A stretch of DNA of 64,000 nt from an uncultured Prevotellaceae bacterium. Its GTDB lineage: Bacteria > Bacteroidota > Bacteroidia > Bacteroidales > Bacteroidaceae. The DNA lies in NCBI GenBank assembly GCA_946188395.1, contig CAMHUU010000005.1, forward strand, positions 1 through 64,000, in the 5' to 3' direction. How positions within the stretch are numbered: position 1 is the first letter of the stretch; each line of letters starts with the position of its first letter. A program made the position numbers and the translations under genes. Below the pieces are notes generated by a model. That model was not told the origin of the DNA. It searched no databases and worked only from the letters and a program-made list of their open reading frames with translations. Shown here piece after piece: positions 29,548-40,000 of this stretch.

Positions 29548-32500
29548 TTAGATTTTTGTTATTTTAATATTTAATGTAAAGTCGTCGAATTCTACAATCT
29601 GCCCATCGTTGGCCTCAAGCTTCAGGTCGTCGGCCAGCACCTGACGGGCAATATAGTCGCCAAAGTCCTTGACGGCATTCGTAGATGCCTCGTTGGGTTC
29701 AATGGATACGTGAATGCGGTCGGTGATTTCCAGTCCACTCTTCTTGCGGATGTTCTGGATGCGGTTCACCAGTTCGCGGGCCATACCCTCGTTGCGCAGC
29801 TCGTCGGTCAGCGTGATGTCAAGAGCCACAGTGAGGTTACCCTCGTTACCCACCAGCCAGCCAGGGATATCCTCGCTGATGATGTCGACATCGGCAGCCT
29901 CGACGGTAAGTTCCTGTCCTTCAACATTGATGGCGATGGTACCGTCCTTCTCGAGCAGGGCAATCTGCTCCTGTGTGAGGCCATCCATCTGTGCGGCAAC
30001 ACCCTTCATGAGCTTACCGAATTTCTTACCCATCGTGCGGAAGTTACACTTCACCTTTTTGACCAGAATACCCTGACCCTCAACGAATTTCACGTCCTTA
30101 ACGTTCACTTCCTGAAGGAATATTTTCTTGACGCTCTCGATAGCCTGACGCTGGACGTCGTCGACGGGAGGAATCATCAACGTCTGCAGAGGCTGCTTCA
30201 CCTTCAGACTTTCCTTACGACGCAGGGCAAGCACAATGGTGGTGATGCGCTGGGCAATCTCCATGCGCTGCTCGAGGTCGGTGTCGACCAGCGACAGGTT
30301 AGCCACGGGGAACTTCTCAAGGTGTACACTATCCATCTGACCACCCATATCGCAGTAGATGCGATCGGCAAAGAACGGTGCAAACGGTGCCAGCAACTTC
30401 GATACGGTCATCAGACACTCGTACAGCGTCTGATAGGCAGCCAGCTTGTCGTCGTCCATCTCCTTGCCCCAGAAGCGTTTCTTATTCAGACGGACATACC
30501 AGTTGGAGAGGTCTTCGTCTACGAACTTGTCGATGAGTCGTCCAGCACGTGTGGGGTCGAAACCATTCATCTCTTCCTCGACGCCCTTGACCAGAGAGTT
30601 CAGGCACGACAGGATCCAACGATCAAACTCAGGACGCTGCTCCACAGGAATCTGCGGCGTGGCAGGGTCAAAGTCGTCGACGTTAGCATACATCGCAAAG
30701 AGCGAATACGTATTATATAAGGTACCGAAGAATTTGCGGCTGATTTCTGCCACACCCTCGGGGTCGAACTTCAGGTTGTCCCAAGGTTCGCTGTTGGTCA
30801 TCATATAGAAACGCACAGCGTCGGAGCCGTACTTGTCGATCATTTCGAAAGGATTCACGACATTACCCACGTGCTTCGACATCTTGTTGCCCTTGGCATC
30901 CAGCACAAGACCTGTGGATATGACGTTCTTGAAGGCCACTGAGTCGAAAATCATCGTAGCAATGGCGTGCAGCGTGAAGAACCAGCCACGCGTCTGGTCG
31001 ACACCCTCGTTGATGAAATCAGCGGGGAATGCCTTGTTATCGTCAATGAGCTCGCGGTTCTCGAACGGATAATGCACCTGGGCGTAAGGCATAGAGCCCG
31101 AGTCGAACCACACGTCGATGAGGTCGCTCTCACGCTTCATCGGTTTGCCGCTATCGCTGACCAGCAGGATGTAGTCGACATAAGGACGGTGCATGTCAAT
31201 CTTGTCGTAGTTCTCCTGCGACATATCGCCAGGAACGAAGCCTTTGTCTTTCAGCGGGTTGCTCTGCATAACACCGGCAGCAACAGCCTTCTCGATTTCA
31301 CTGTAGAGCTCTTCGAGGCTTCCGATGCACTTCTCCTCGCCGTCCTCACTGCGCCAGATGGGCAGCGGTGTACCCCAGAAGCGCGAACGCGAGAGGTTCC
31401 AGTCGTTCAGGTTGTCGAGCCAATTACCAAAACGGCCTGTACCCGTAGACTCGGGATGCCAGCCAATGGTGGTATTCAACTCGCTCATGCGCTCCTTGCA
31501 AGCCGAGCTCTTGATAAACCAAGAGTCGAGCGGATAGTAGAGCACTGGCTTATCGGTACGCCAGCAGTGGGGATAGTTGTGGACGTGCTTCTCGATTTTG
31601 AACACCTTGTTCTGGGCCTTCAGGTCCATGCAGATCGAGATATCGAGTGTCTCGTCCTTATCAGTCAGCGTCTCGTCGTAGGCGTTCTTCACATAACGTC
31701 CTGCAAACTTGTTCCACTCGTCGACATTCACGTAGTTCTTGACAAACTCGGGGTCGAGGTCGTCGATGACGAAGTACTTACCCTGCAGGTCGACCACAGG
31801 GCGCTCGGCACCCTTCTTATCGATGAGCACGATGGGACAGATGCCAGCCTTCTTGGCTACAAAGGCGTCGTCAGCACCGAAATTGGGGGCGATGTGGACG
31901 ATACCGGCACCGTCATCGGTAGTAACATAGTCGCCAGGAATCACCTTGAAGGCATTGCCCATGGGCTTGATGGCGGGCATCAGCTGCTCGTACTCCATAC
32001 CCACGAGGTCGGTACCCTTATAACGGGCCACGATGCGATAGGGAATCAGCTTTTCGCCACGCGTATATTCGGGCATATCGCCACCATCGGTAATGGCACC
32101 CTCTGCGGGCAGATAGGCATTCAGACGAGCCTCGGCGAGCACCAGTGTTACCTTGTCGGCAGTATACGGATTATAGGTCTGCACAGCGACATAGTCGATT
32201 TTGGGACCTACGCAGAGTGCCGAATTAGCAGCCAGCGTCCAAGGTGTCGTCGTCCAGGCAAGGAAATACGGTGTACCCCACTCTGCCATCTCGGGCTTCG
32301 GATTCTTCATCTTGAACTGTGCGGTACAGGTGGTGTCCTTCACGTCACGATAGCAACCAGGCTGGTTCAGCTCGTGAGACGACAGGCCCGTACCGGCAGC
32401 AGGGCTATAGGGCTGAATGGTGTAGCCCTTATAAAGCAGGCCCTTGTTGTAGAACTGCTTCAACAGGTACCACAGGGTCTCGATGTATTTGTTGTCGTAG

Positions 32501-32970
32501 GTGATGTAAGGATCGTCAAGGTCTACGAAGTATCCCATGCGTTCAGTCAGTTCACGCCACTCGGCAGTGAACATCATGACGTTCTCACGACACTTCTTGT
32601 TGTAGTCTTCGGTAGAAATATACTTGTCGCTCTCCTTATTGTCGATATCAGCCTTGGTAATGCCCAGCTGCTTCTCAACGCCCAACTCGACGGGCAGTCC
32701 ATGGGTGTCCCAGCCTGCCTTGCGCTTCACCTGGAAGCCCTGCATGGTCTTATAGCGGTTGAAAGTATCCTTCAGCGCACGGCCCAGCACGTGGTGAATA
32801 CCAGGGTGTCCGTTAGCCGAGGGAGGGCCCTCATAGAATACAAATTGCGGACAGCCTTCACGCTCTTTCACAGAGCGCCAAAAGATATCTTGCTCCTTCC
32901 ACATCTGCAGCACGTCGTTGTTCGTCTGCGTCAAGTTCAAGCCGTTGTGTTCGGCAAATCTCTTGCTCAT
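29548..32970 (-). CDS. ileS: Isoleucine--tRNA ligase
   Basis: PSANGHPGIHHVLGRALKD; GNKMSKHVGN. Confidence 0.96.
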   Translation of the reverse strand: MSKRFAEHNGLNLTQTNNDVLQMWKEQDIFWRSVKEREGCPQFVFYEGPPSANGHPGIHHVLGRALKDTFNRYKTMQGFQVKRKAGWDTHGLPVELGVEKQLGITKADIDNKESDKYISTEDYNKKCRENVMMFTAEWRELTERMGYFVDLDDPYITYDNKYIETLWYLLKQFYNKGLLYKGYTIQPYSPAAGTGLSSHELNQPGCYRDVKDTTCTAQFKMKNPKPEMAEWGTPYFLAWTTTPWTLAANSALCVGPKIDYVAVQTYNPYTADKVTLVLAEARLNAYLPAEGAITDGGDMPEYTRGEKLIPYRIVARYKGTDLVGMEYEQLMPAIKPMGNAFKVIPGDYVTTDDGAGIVHIAPNFGADDAFVAKKAGICPIVLIDKKGAERPVVDLQGKYFVIDDLDPEFVKNYVNVDEWNKFAGRYVKNAYDETLTDKDETLDISICMDLKAQNKVFKIEKHVHNYPHCWRTDKPVLYYPLDSWFIKSSACKERMSELNTTIGWHPESTGTGRFGNWLDNLNDWNLSRSRFWGTPLPIWRSEDGEEKCIGSLEELYSEIEKAVAAGVMQSNPLKDKGFVPGDMSQENYDKIDMHRPYVDYILLVSDSGKPMKRESDLIDVWFDSGSMPYAQVHYPFENRELIDDNKAFPADFINEGVDQTRGWFFTLHAIATMIFDSVAFKNVISTGLVLDAKGNKMSKHVGNVVNPFEMIDKYGSDAVRFYMMTNSEPWDNLKFDPEGVAEISRKFFGTLYNTYSLFAMYANVDDFDPATPQIPVEQRPEFDRWILSCLNSLVKGVEEEMNGFDPTRAGRLIDKFVDEDLSNWYVRLNKKRFWGKEMDDDKLAAYQTLYECLMTVSKLLAPFAPFFADRIYCDMGGQMDSVHLEKFPVANLSLVDTDLEQRMEIAQRITTIVLALRRKESLKVKQPLQTLMIPPVDDVQRQAIESVKKIFLQEVNVKDVKFVEGQGILVKKVKCNFRTMGKKFGKLMKGVAAQMDGLTQEQIALLEKDGTIAINVEGQELTVEAADVDIISEDIPGWLVGNEGNLTVALDITLTDELRNEGMARELVNRIQNIRKKSGLEITDRIHVSIEPNEASTNAVKDFGDYIARQVLADDLKLEANDGQIVEFDDFTLNIKITKI

Positions 32971-33107
32971 AAAATATCAGTTAAATTCTTATTATCTTTA
33001 AATGGTTTGCAAGGACGGCGCAAACCGAACGCAAAAAAACATGTTTTATGCTGAGGTGAAGCCCGTTCTCGCAAAATTGTTTGCAAAGGTACGCATTTTT
33101 TTTAATA

Positions 33108-34055
33108 CTACCAAAAAAATACGTAAAGAATAGCAAAACGCACCAAACGGACAATAAGAATAATGACAACTGACAGATTCTCGACACGACGGTTGATTCT
33201 GACGGACAATTCCATGTCGGCAGTAGTCAGTTCACGGGCCTTCGTGCCAATGTACGGCTTCTCGAAATATTCGCCGAAATACGTGTGTGGACCACCGAAG
33301 CGGCAATCGAGGATGCCTGCCAGCGCTGCCTCGGGATAACCGCTGTTAGGACTGGCGTTCTGACGTCCGAACCAGGTGACGAAAGGCAGAACGCGCAGCC
33401 TTCCGGCTACTAGCAGCATCATCAGGGCCGTCAGTCGTGCCGGCACATAATTGGCAATATCGTCGATGCGGGCTGCCCAACAACCGAACTCACGGTAGCG
33501 TTCGGTTTTATAGCCTATCATCGAGTCGAGGGTATTAATCATCTTATAGGTCATCATGCCTGGAACACCCAGCAAGGCGTACCAGAACAGAGGGGCCACC
33601 ACGCCGTCGCTCAGATTCTCGGCAAGCGTTTCCAGGGCTGCCGTACGCACCTCCTGGGCAGACAACTGGGAGGTATCGCGACCTACGATACGGGCCACCT
33701 GCCGACGACCTTCCTCTAACGAACGGTCTACCGCATGGAACACTTCGCGGACCTCGCGAATGAGGGTGGTACCCGCCAGACAGTAAAAGACGAAAACAGC
33801 CTTTACCGCCATGCCAATATAAACGGAGCGAGCGTCAATCCAGCGCAGCAGGAACCAGAAACCGACAAACGTAGCGGCAATGAGCACGAGAGCCACCACT
33901 GCACCCTTGAACTTGCGCCAGCGGCCACGATTCAACAGTCGTTCGAAAAGTGCGATGATTTTTCCAAAACCCACTATAGGATGGGGTAACCACGACGGGT
34001 CGCCCAACAGGCGATCAGCTAGCCAGCCAATGAGTAAAACGAGGAATGCCTTCAT
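33108..34055 (-). CDS. cbiB: Adenosylcobinamide-phosphate synthase
   Basis: WLADRLLGDPSWLPHPIVGFGKII; ENLSDGVVAPLFWYALLGVPG; start trimmed from 34100. Confidence 0.9.
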   Translation of the reverse strand: MKAFLVLLIGWLADRLLGDPSWLPHPIVGFGKIIALFERLLNRGRWRKFKGAVVALVLIAATFVGFWFLLRWIDARSVYIGMAVKAVFVFYCLAGTTLIREVREVFHAVDRSLEEGRRQVARIVGRDTSQLSAQEVRTAALETLAENLSDGVVAPLFWYALLGVPGMMTYKMINTLDSMIGYKTERYREFGCWAARIDDIANYVPARLTALMMLLVAGRLRVLPFVTWFGRQNASPNSGYPEAALAGILDCRFGGPHTYFGEYFEKPYIGTKARELTTADMELSVRINRRVENLSVVIILIVRLVRFAILYVFFW

Positions 34056-35110
34056 GCTAATAGTGTTTGTACGATTCGTTCTGCAGTGCGTCCGTCCCAA
34101 CGGTCAGGCAGTGTGCCATGCTTCCATTCGCCCTTGACGAGCTGCGCCAAAGCCTCCTGGAGGCGTTCCACATTCTCGCCCACCAAGACGTTCGTACCTT
34201 GTTTTACAGTCTCTATGTGCTCCGTATAGGAATTCAACGTGATGCAGGGCACATGGTTGAAAGTAGCCTCCTCGGCCACATTGCCCGAATCGGTGATGAT
34301 GCCCATCGCATGTAATGTCAAATAACCAAATTCCAGATACGACAACGGTTGCAGTACACGGAACGAGGAACACTCAGAAGCCAGCGTATAGGCTTCGCCG
34401 CGCAGAGGAGCTATCACGGGAATGTCGCCTGCATCACGACTGATGGCCGCCATCATCTGTTGCATTTTTTCATGGTCGGAAATCAGCACTTTCCGATTGA
34501 CGGTAAACACCAGATACCGTCCGTCGTCGATGCCCTCCAGACAGGTCGGACGCTGCCAGCGCTGATGGTTGAAACGCAAGGAGTCCATGAGGATATTTCC
34601 TACCAGATAAATCTTGTGCATCTCAGCTCCCTCACGAGTCGCTATACTGCTGGAACCAACGCCTGCCGTAAACAATAAATCACTTAAGCCATCGATAACT
34701 AACCTATTGATTTCCTTAGGCATATTGATATCGAACGAACGGGTTCCGGCAACGATATGAGCCAGTCGAAGACCATGTTTCTTGGCCACGATAGCTGCCG
34801 CCATCGTCGAGGCCAAATCATCGACAACAATCACCGTATCGGTAGGATGACTGTCCAGATAACGCTCAAACTCAGCCATTACCCTGCCCGTCAGTTCGTT
34901 CAGGTTTTCACAATCGACACCCAGAAAAACATCGGGCCGGGGCATCTGCAGGTCACTGAACAGCGAAAACTCCAACGTAGGGTCGTCGTCACGTCCGGCA
35001 TAAACCAGCTCGTAGGTGATATCCTCCGTACGTTCTATGGTACGGATAATCGGAGCCACCTTCACAAAATTCGGACGGGCTCCCGTAAAGATACATACTC
35101 TATTTTTCAT
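34052..35110 (-). CDS. wecB: UDP-N-acetylglucosamine 2-epimerase (non-hydrolysing)
   Basis: GARPNFVKVAPIIRTIE; THEFNH-type region ITDSGNVAEEATFNHVPCITLNSYTEHIET. Confidence 0.87.
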   Translation of the reverse strand: MKNRVCIFTGARPNFVKVAPIIRTIERTEDITYELVYAGRDDDPTLEFSLFSDLQMPRPDVFLGVDCENLNELTGRVMAEFERYLDSHPTDTVIVVDDLASTMAAAIVAKKHGLRLAHIVAGTRSFDINMPKEINRLVIDGLSDLLFTAGVGSSSIATREGAEMHKIYLVGNILMDSLRFNHQRWQRPTCLEGIDDGRYLVFTVNRKVLISDHEKMQQMMAAISRDAGDIPVIAPLRGEAYTLASECSSFRVLQPLSYLEFGYLTLHAMGIITDSGNVAEEATFNHVPCITLNSYTEHIETVKQGTNVLVGENVERLQEALAQLVKGEWKHGTLPDRWDGRTAERIVQTLLA

Positions 35111-35304
35111 TCGCGCGCACGTTCCTTAATATATTTATACTGCCCTCACTGACATCCCGGAAATGAATCGCCGCAGAGCCACAAAAGTAGTATTTTTGGT
35201 CGGTTTCATCTAAATAACCTTTAAAATTCTACTGCAAAGATACTAAAAATAAACATTTTCCAAAAAAAAAGCCAAGAATATTTTCATATCACGCTGAAAA
35301 TTAG

Positions 35305-35312
35305 TAACTTTG
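35305..35312 (+). promoter_or_regulatory. -7 element TAACTTTG for the HU gene
   Basis: TAnnTTTG, about 40 bp upstream of ATG. Confidence 0.55.
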
Positions 35313-35351
35313 CAGTCCAAAATACGAATTAAATAAAAATATTATACAGAA

Positions 35352-35627
35352 ATGACAAAAGCAGATATCATCAACAGTATCTCGGAGAGGACGGGTCTTC
35401 CCAAAAAAGATATCTCCACTACCGTGGAAGCTTTTATGGCTGAGATACGCACATGCATGGCTGAGAAGAAAGAACCTGTTTTCCTGAGAGGTTTCGGTAC
35501 TTTTTCCATCAAGCACCGTGCCAAGAAGACTGCACGCAACATCTCAAAGAACACCACTTTGGTCATCGATGCGCACGACATTCCCTCCTTTAAGCCAGCA
35601 AGGAGTTTTGTTGAGAAAATGAAATAA
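35352..35627 (+). CDS. HU family DNA-binding protein
   Basis: MTKADIINSISERTGLPKKDISTTVEAFMAEIRTCMAEKKEPVFLRGFGTFSIKHR. Confidence 0.93.
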   Translation: MTKADIINSISERTGLPKKDISTTVEAFMAEIRTCMAEKKEPVFLRGFGTFSIKHRAKKTARNISKNTTLVIDAHDIPSFKPARSFVEKMK

Positions 35628-35653
35628 TTCACCATTTAATTAGTTTATAAATT

Positions 35654-35743
35654 ATGCCAAACGGAAAGAAAAAGAAGGGCCACAAGATGGCTACTCACAA
35701 GCGCAAGAAGAGACTGCGCAAGAATCGTCATAAGAGCAAGTAA
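35654..35743 (+). CDS. 29-aa basic protein, AURKAIP1/COX24-like
   Basis: MPNGKKKKGHKMATHKRKKRLRKNRHKSK; absent from the ORF track because of its size. Confidence 0.75.
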   Translation: MPNGKKKKGHKMATHKRKKRLRKNRHKSK

Positions 35744-35768
35744 GCTCTGACGGACACAGAAAAAAATG

Positions 35769-35816
35769 GAAGGAGTGTACTAAAGAAGTTTCCAGGCTTC
35801 GACGGTACGCTCCTTT
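35769..35816 (+). other. Long hairpin in the rng 5' leader
   Basis: AAGGAGTGTAC...GTACGCTCCTT (one G-U) with inner GAAG/CTTC pairing. Confidence 0.65.
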
Positions 35817-35850
35817 AAAGTACAAAAAGAGTAATAATAAGTAAAGAGAA

Positions 35851-37431
35851 ATGACCAGTGAACTCATCATCGATGTTCAGCCGAAAGAGATTTCCATCGC
35901 CCTTCTCGAAGACAAGAACCTGGTAGAATACCAGAACGAGAAACGCGAGGAAGCCAACTACTCTGTCGGCAACATCTATCTGGGCCGTGTGCGCAAGCTC
36001 ATGCCCGGGCTCAATGCCTGCTTCGTAGACGTAGGCTCTGAGCGCGATGCCTTTCTGCATTATCTTGACTTAGGTACTCAATTTAGCTCTTACGAGAAAT
36101 ACCTGAAACAGGTACAAAGCGACAAGAAGAAACTTTATCCCATTGCGAAAGCCACTCACCAGCCGGACCTTCCCAAGGAAGGCAGCGTACAGACGACGCT
36201 GAAACAGGGCCAGGAGGTGTTGGTGCAAGTGGTGAAAGAACCTATTAACACCAAAGGTCCGCGTCTGACCTGCGAACTGAGTTTTGCCGGACGCTACATG
36301 GTTCTCATGCCTTTCTACGATAAGGTTTCGGTTTCTTCAAAAATCAAAAAAGGCGAAGAACGGGCCCGCCTGAAACAGCTTGTCCAAAGCATACGCCCCA
36401 AGAACTTCGGCGTCATCGTACGTACATCGGCCGAAGGAAAGCGCGTGGCTGAGCTGGACAAGGAAATGAAAACACTCGTCAAACGCTGGGAAGACACCAT
36501 CGCCAAGGCTCAGAAAGCCACCAAGGCGCCACAGTTGTGTTTTGAGGAGACAGGCCGTGCGGTAGCCATGCTGCGCGACGTGTTCGACACCTCCTACGAT
36601 GGCATCTACATCAACGACGAGGACATCTTCAACCAGGTCAAGGACTACGTGTCACTCATCGCCCCGGAAAAACAGGACATTGTCAAGAAGTACACAGGAA
36701 CGGTACCCATCTTCGACAACTTTAATGTCACCAAACAACTCAAGTCCAGCTTCGGACGAACCGTGAACTACAAACGCGGCGCATACCTCATCATTCAACA
36801 CACCGAGGCTATGCACGTCGTTGACGTGAACTCAGGCAACCGAACGCGTGCAGAAAACGGTCAGGAGGCCAATGCACTGGAAGTGAACCTGGGTGCTGCC
36901 GACGAACTGGCACGCCAGCTGCGCTTACGCGACATGGGAGGTATCATTGTCGTCGACTTTATCGACATGAACCTGGCAGAAGACCGGCAAATGCTCTACG
37001 AGCGCATGTGCAAGAACATGCAGAAGGACAGGGCCCGCCACAACATTCTGCCACTCAGTAAGTTCGGACTGATGCAAATTACACGTCAGCGTGTCCGTCC
37101 CGCTATGGACGTAAACGTAGAAGAAACCTGCCCTACCTGCTTCGGTAAGGGAAAAATCAAGTCGTCAATCCTGTTTACAGACCAGCTTGAGAGCAAAATT
37201 GACCGCCTAGTCAACAAAATAGGCATCCGTAAAATCTATTTGCACGTACATCCTTACGTAGCCGCCTACATCAACCAGGGCATTTGGTCCATCAAGCGCC
37301 AATGGCAGATGAAATACGGTATGGGACTACGCATTGTACCCTCGCAAAAATTGGCTTTCCTGCAATACGAATTCTACGACAAGGACCGTCAGTTCATCGA
37401 TATGCAGGAAGAGATCGAGACAAATTCCTAA
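35851..37431 (+). CDS. rng: Ribonuclease G/E family
   Basis: VGNIYLGRVRKLMPGLNACFVDVGSERDAFLHYLDL; CPTCFGKGKI. Confidence 0.93.
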   Translation: MTSELIIDVQPKEISIALLEDKNLVEYQNEKREEANYSVGNIYLGRVRKLMPGLNACFVDVGSERDAFLHYLDLGTQFSSYEKYLKQVQSDKKKLYPIAKATHQPDLPKEGSVQTTLKQGQEVLVQVVKEPINTKGPRLTCELSFAGRYMVLMPFYDKVSVSSKIKKGEERARLKQLVQSIRPKNFGVIVRTSAEGKRVAELDKEMKTLVKRWEDTIAKAQKATKAPQLCFEETGRAVAMLRDVFDTSYDGIYINDEDIFNQVKDYVSLIAPEKQDIVKKYTGTVPIFDNFNVTKQLKSSFGRTVNYKRGAYLIIQHTEAMHVVDVNSGNRTRAENGQEANALEVNLGAADELARQLRLRDMGGIIVVDFIDMNLAEDRQMLYERMCKNMQKDRARHNILPLSKFGLMQITRQRVRPAMDVNVEETCPTCFGKGKIKSSILFTDQLESKIDRLVNKIGIRKIYLHVHPYVAAYINQGIWSIKRQWQMKYGMGLRIVPSQKLAFLQYEFYDKDRQFIDMQEEIETNS

Positions 37432-37449
37432 CTTTTTTACCGACATACT

Positions 37450-38634
37450 ATGGTGGCACTGAAAATCTTTTTCTGGATGGGTGTGTTTCTCGTATTTTAC
37501 ACATACATCGGATACGGAATGCTGCTATGGGTGTTAGTAAAAATGAAACGCTTCGTCAAGGGTAAGGCTGTGAAAGCAGCCTTACCTGCGGACGAGGACC
37601 TGCCCGACGTAACCTTCATGGTTTGTGCCTACAACGAACAAGACGTGGTAGACATGAAGATGGAAAACACACTACAATTCGATTATCCTCACGACAAGCT
37701 GCACATCATGTGGGTCACCGACGGTTCCACCGACGCCACAAACGACCGTCTGAGCCGTTACCCCGGAGTGGAAATCGTGTTCAGTCCGGAACGTAAGGGA
37801 AAAACGGCCGCCCTGAATCATGGCATTAGCATGGTGAAGACCGACCTCACCATCATGACCGACGCCAACACCATGGTGAATCCGGAAGCCGTCCGCGAGA
37901 TTGTACACTGTTTCCAAGATCCGCAGGTGGCCTGTGTCGCTGGCGAGAAACGCGTCATGGCACGACACGAAGGACAAGCTGCCGCCGAGGGCGAAGGACT
38001 GTATTGGAAATACGAGAGTGCGCTGAAGAAAATGGACAGCGAACTCTACTCCGCCATGGGTGCCGCAGGCGAACTGAATGCCATCCGCACCCGCCTCTAT
38101 CAGCCGATGCAGGAGAATGCACTGCTCGACGACTTCGTCATGTCCATGCGCATGGTCGGCCAAGGCTATCGCATAGCCTATTCTCCCGACGCCTATGCCA
38201 TGGAGTACGGCTCTGCCGACCTCAACGAAGAATCGAAGCGCAAGCGCCGCATCGCAGCAGGAGGACTGCAGAGCATCTGGTGGCTCCGCAGCATGATGAA
38301 CCCGCTGCGCAACCCCATGGTCGCTTTCCAGTTCGTCAGCCACCGCGTGTTGCGATGGAGCATCACACCCGTCGCCCTACTCGCCCTCATACCCCTCAAC
38401 GTCGCTTTGGTCTTGATGAAAGCAGGCACCGTCTACAACATCATCTGGGCATTGCAACTGCTTTTCTATCTCGCTGCATTCATTGCCTGGGTCATGGAGC
38501 GCCAGGGGCGTAAGAACAAACTGCTCTATGTGCCATATTATTTCCTATTCATGAATCTGAACGTTTTCAAGGGCATGAAATACCTATGTTCCCACCAGAG
38601 CAGTGGTGCATGGGAAAAAGCAAAAAGAGGATAA
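37450..38634 (+). CDS. Family 2 glycosyltransferase, membrane
   Basis: VTFMVCAYNEQDVVDMKM; DDFVMSMRMVGQGYRIAYSPDAYAME; TM segments. Confidence 0.87.
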   Translation: MVALKIFFWMGVFLVFYTYIGYGMLLWVLVKMKRFVKGKAVKAALPADEDLPDVTFMVCAYNEQDVVDMKMENTLQFDYPHDKLHIMWVTDGSTDATNDRLSRYPGVEIVFSPERKGKTAALNHGISMVKTDLTIMTDANTMVNPEAVREIVHCFQDPQVACVAGEKRVMARHEGQAAAEGEGLYWKYESALKKMDSELYSAMGAAGELNAIRTRLYQPMQENALLDDFVMSMRMVGQGYRIAYSPDAYAMEYGSADLNEESKRKRRIAAGGLQSIWWLRSMMNPLRNPMVAFQFVSHRVLRWSITPVALLALIPLNVALVLMKAGTVYNIIWALQLLFYLAAFIAWVMERQGRKNKLLYVPYYFLFMNLNVFKGMKYLCSHQSSGAWEKAKRG

Positions 38635-38692
38635 AAATCAAATTTTTAAAGATTTTTTCCTTTTTTTTCTTTCGTAGTTCAGAGATTTTTAG

Positions 38693-38700
38693 TAATTTTG
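38693..38700 (+). promoter_or_regulatory. -7 element TAATTTTG for the hybrid kinase gene
   Basis: TAnnTTTG consensus. Confidence 0.45.
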
Positions 38701-38728
38701 CCCACGACTATACACATAAAAGAAAAGG

Positions 38729-39979
38729 ATGAATCAAGACGAACGTGAGGAACTGTTGCAGAAACTGGCTGAAACCAATTCCAAGCTCCATTCCACAGAG
38801 CTGCAATTAGAAGCTGCCAACAAGAAGCTCAACGAATACGAAGAGAAGGCCAAGAATGCGGAGCAGGCAAGCCGCATGAAGTCCCTTTTCCTCGCCAACA
38901 TGAGTCATGAAATTCGTACTCCCTTGAATGCCATCGAGGGCTTTTCGCGCGTGATGGCCGAGACCGACTCCCCAGAGGACCGTATGAAGTACATGGAAAT
39001 CATTGAAAGCAACAACGGTCGACTGCTCGCACTCATCGACGACATTCTGGACTTTTCGCGTGTCGAGGCAGGAGAAATATCGATCAAGAAGGGAATGACC
39101 GACTTGAATGACCTTTGTCATAGCCTGCAAAACATTTTCAAGTTCCGCTGCCCTGACACTGTGCAGCTGGTGTGGAACAAGCCCAATATGAAGGTCACCC
39201 TCAACACCGATGCCAATCGTGTAACCCAGGTGTTCTCCAATCTCATTGGTAATGCCCTGAAGCACACCACCAAGGGAAGCATCACCTACGGTTACCGACT
39301 CATCAACGACGGCACCGAAGTGGAGTTCTTTGTCACCGATACCGGGTCCGGCATCGATCCTAACGACATCGAAAACATCTTCGGCACCTATGTTTCCAGA
39401 GATGCCGACACACAGAACGGCTACGGATTGGGACTCGCGCTCTGCAAAACCATCGTCGAGAAAATGGACGGTCGCATCAGCGTACAATCCCGCCTGGGCG
39501 AAGGTTCTACCTTCCGGTTCGTGCTCCCCTTCGAAGGAACCATAGGCGGCATGACCAAGAACGGCCGTACGACGACGAATTCACGCACCATACGCTCTAC
39601 TACGATGACCAATATGCAGAATGCTCCTGTCATCTTGGTTGCCGAGGACGAGGACAGCAACTACGAACTCGTCCGCATCGTTCTTTCCAAGCGCTATCGC
39701 CTCATGCGTGCCGTGAATGGTATCGAAGCCGTCACCCTGTGCGAAGACGAGCATCCCGACATGATTCTCATGGATATCCGCATGCCGGGAATGAACGGAC
39801 TCGACGCCACGCGAATCATCAAGGAGGTCAATCACGACATCCCCGTCGTGGCACTTTCAGCCTATGCCTTCGACGAAAACATACGCGAGGCCAAAGCAGC
39901 AGGTTGCGACGACTTCATGGCCAAGCCCTTCCGCGTGGAGGATCTCTTGGATATGGTCGAAAAATACGTCAAACAATAA
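38729..39979 (+). CDS. Soluble hybrid histidine kinase-response regulator
   Basis: LANMSHEIRTPLNAI; GYGLGLALCKTIV; receiver VILVAEDEDSN...ILMDIRMPGMNGLD...AKPF. Confidence 0.92.
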   Translation: MNQDEREELLQKLAETNSKLHSTELQLEAANKKLNEYEEKAKNAEQASRMKSLFLANMSHEIRTPLNAIEGFSRVMAETDSPEDRMKYMEIIESNNGRLLALIDDILDFSRVEAGEISIKKGMTDLNDLCHSLQNIFKFRCPDTVQLVWNKPNMKVTLNTDANRVTQVFSNLIGNALKHTTKGSITYGYRLINDGTEVEFFVTDTGSGIDPNDIENIFGTYVSRDADTQNGYGLGLALCKTIVEKMDGRISVQSRLGEGSTFRFVLPFEGTIGGMTKNGRTTTNSRTIRSTTMTNMQNAPVILVAEDEDSNYELVRIVLSKRYRLMRAVNGIEAVTLCEDEHPDMILMDIRMPGMNGLDATRIIKEVNHDIPVVALSAYAFDENIREAKAAGCDDFMAKPFRVEDLLDMVEKYVKQ

Positions 39980-40000
39980 CCACAAAGCAAAATATAACCT

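Noticed and set aside
30967-33054. 695-aa plus-strand ORF opposite ileS
   Set aside because: Shadow ORF of a highly conserved gene; composition (His/Val/Leu rich) typical of antisense frames in biased codon usage
32971-33107. T-box-like leader for ileS
   Set aside because: No recognisable T-box sequence or terminator pair; only an ordinary promoter-like GTACCTTTGC on the minus strand
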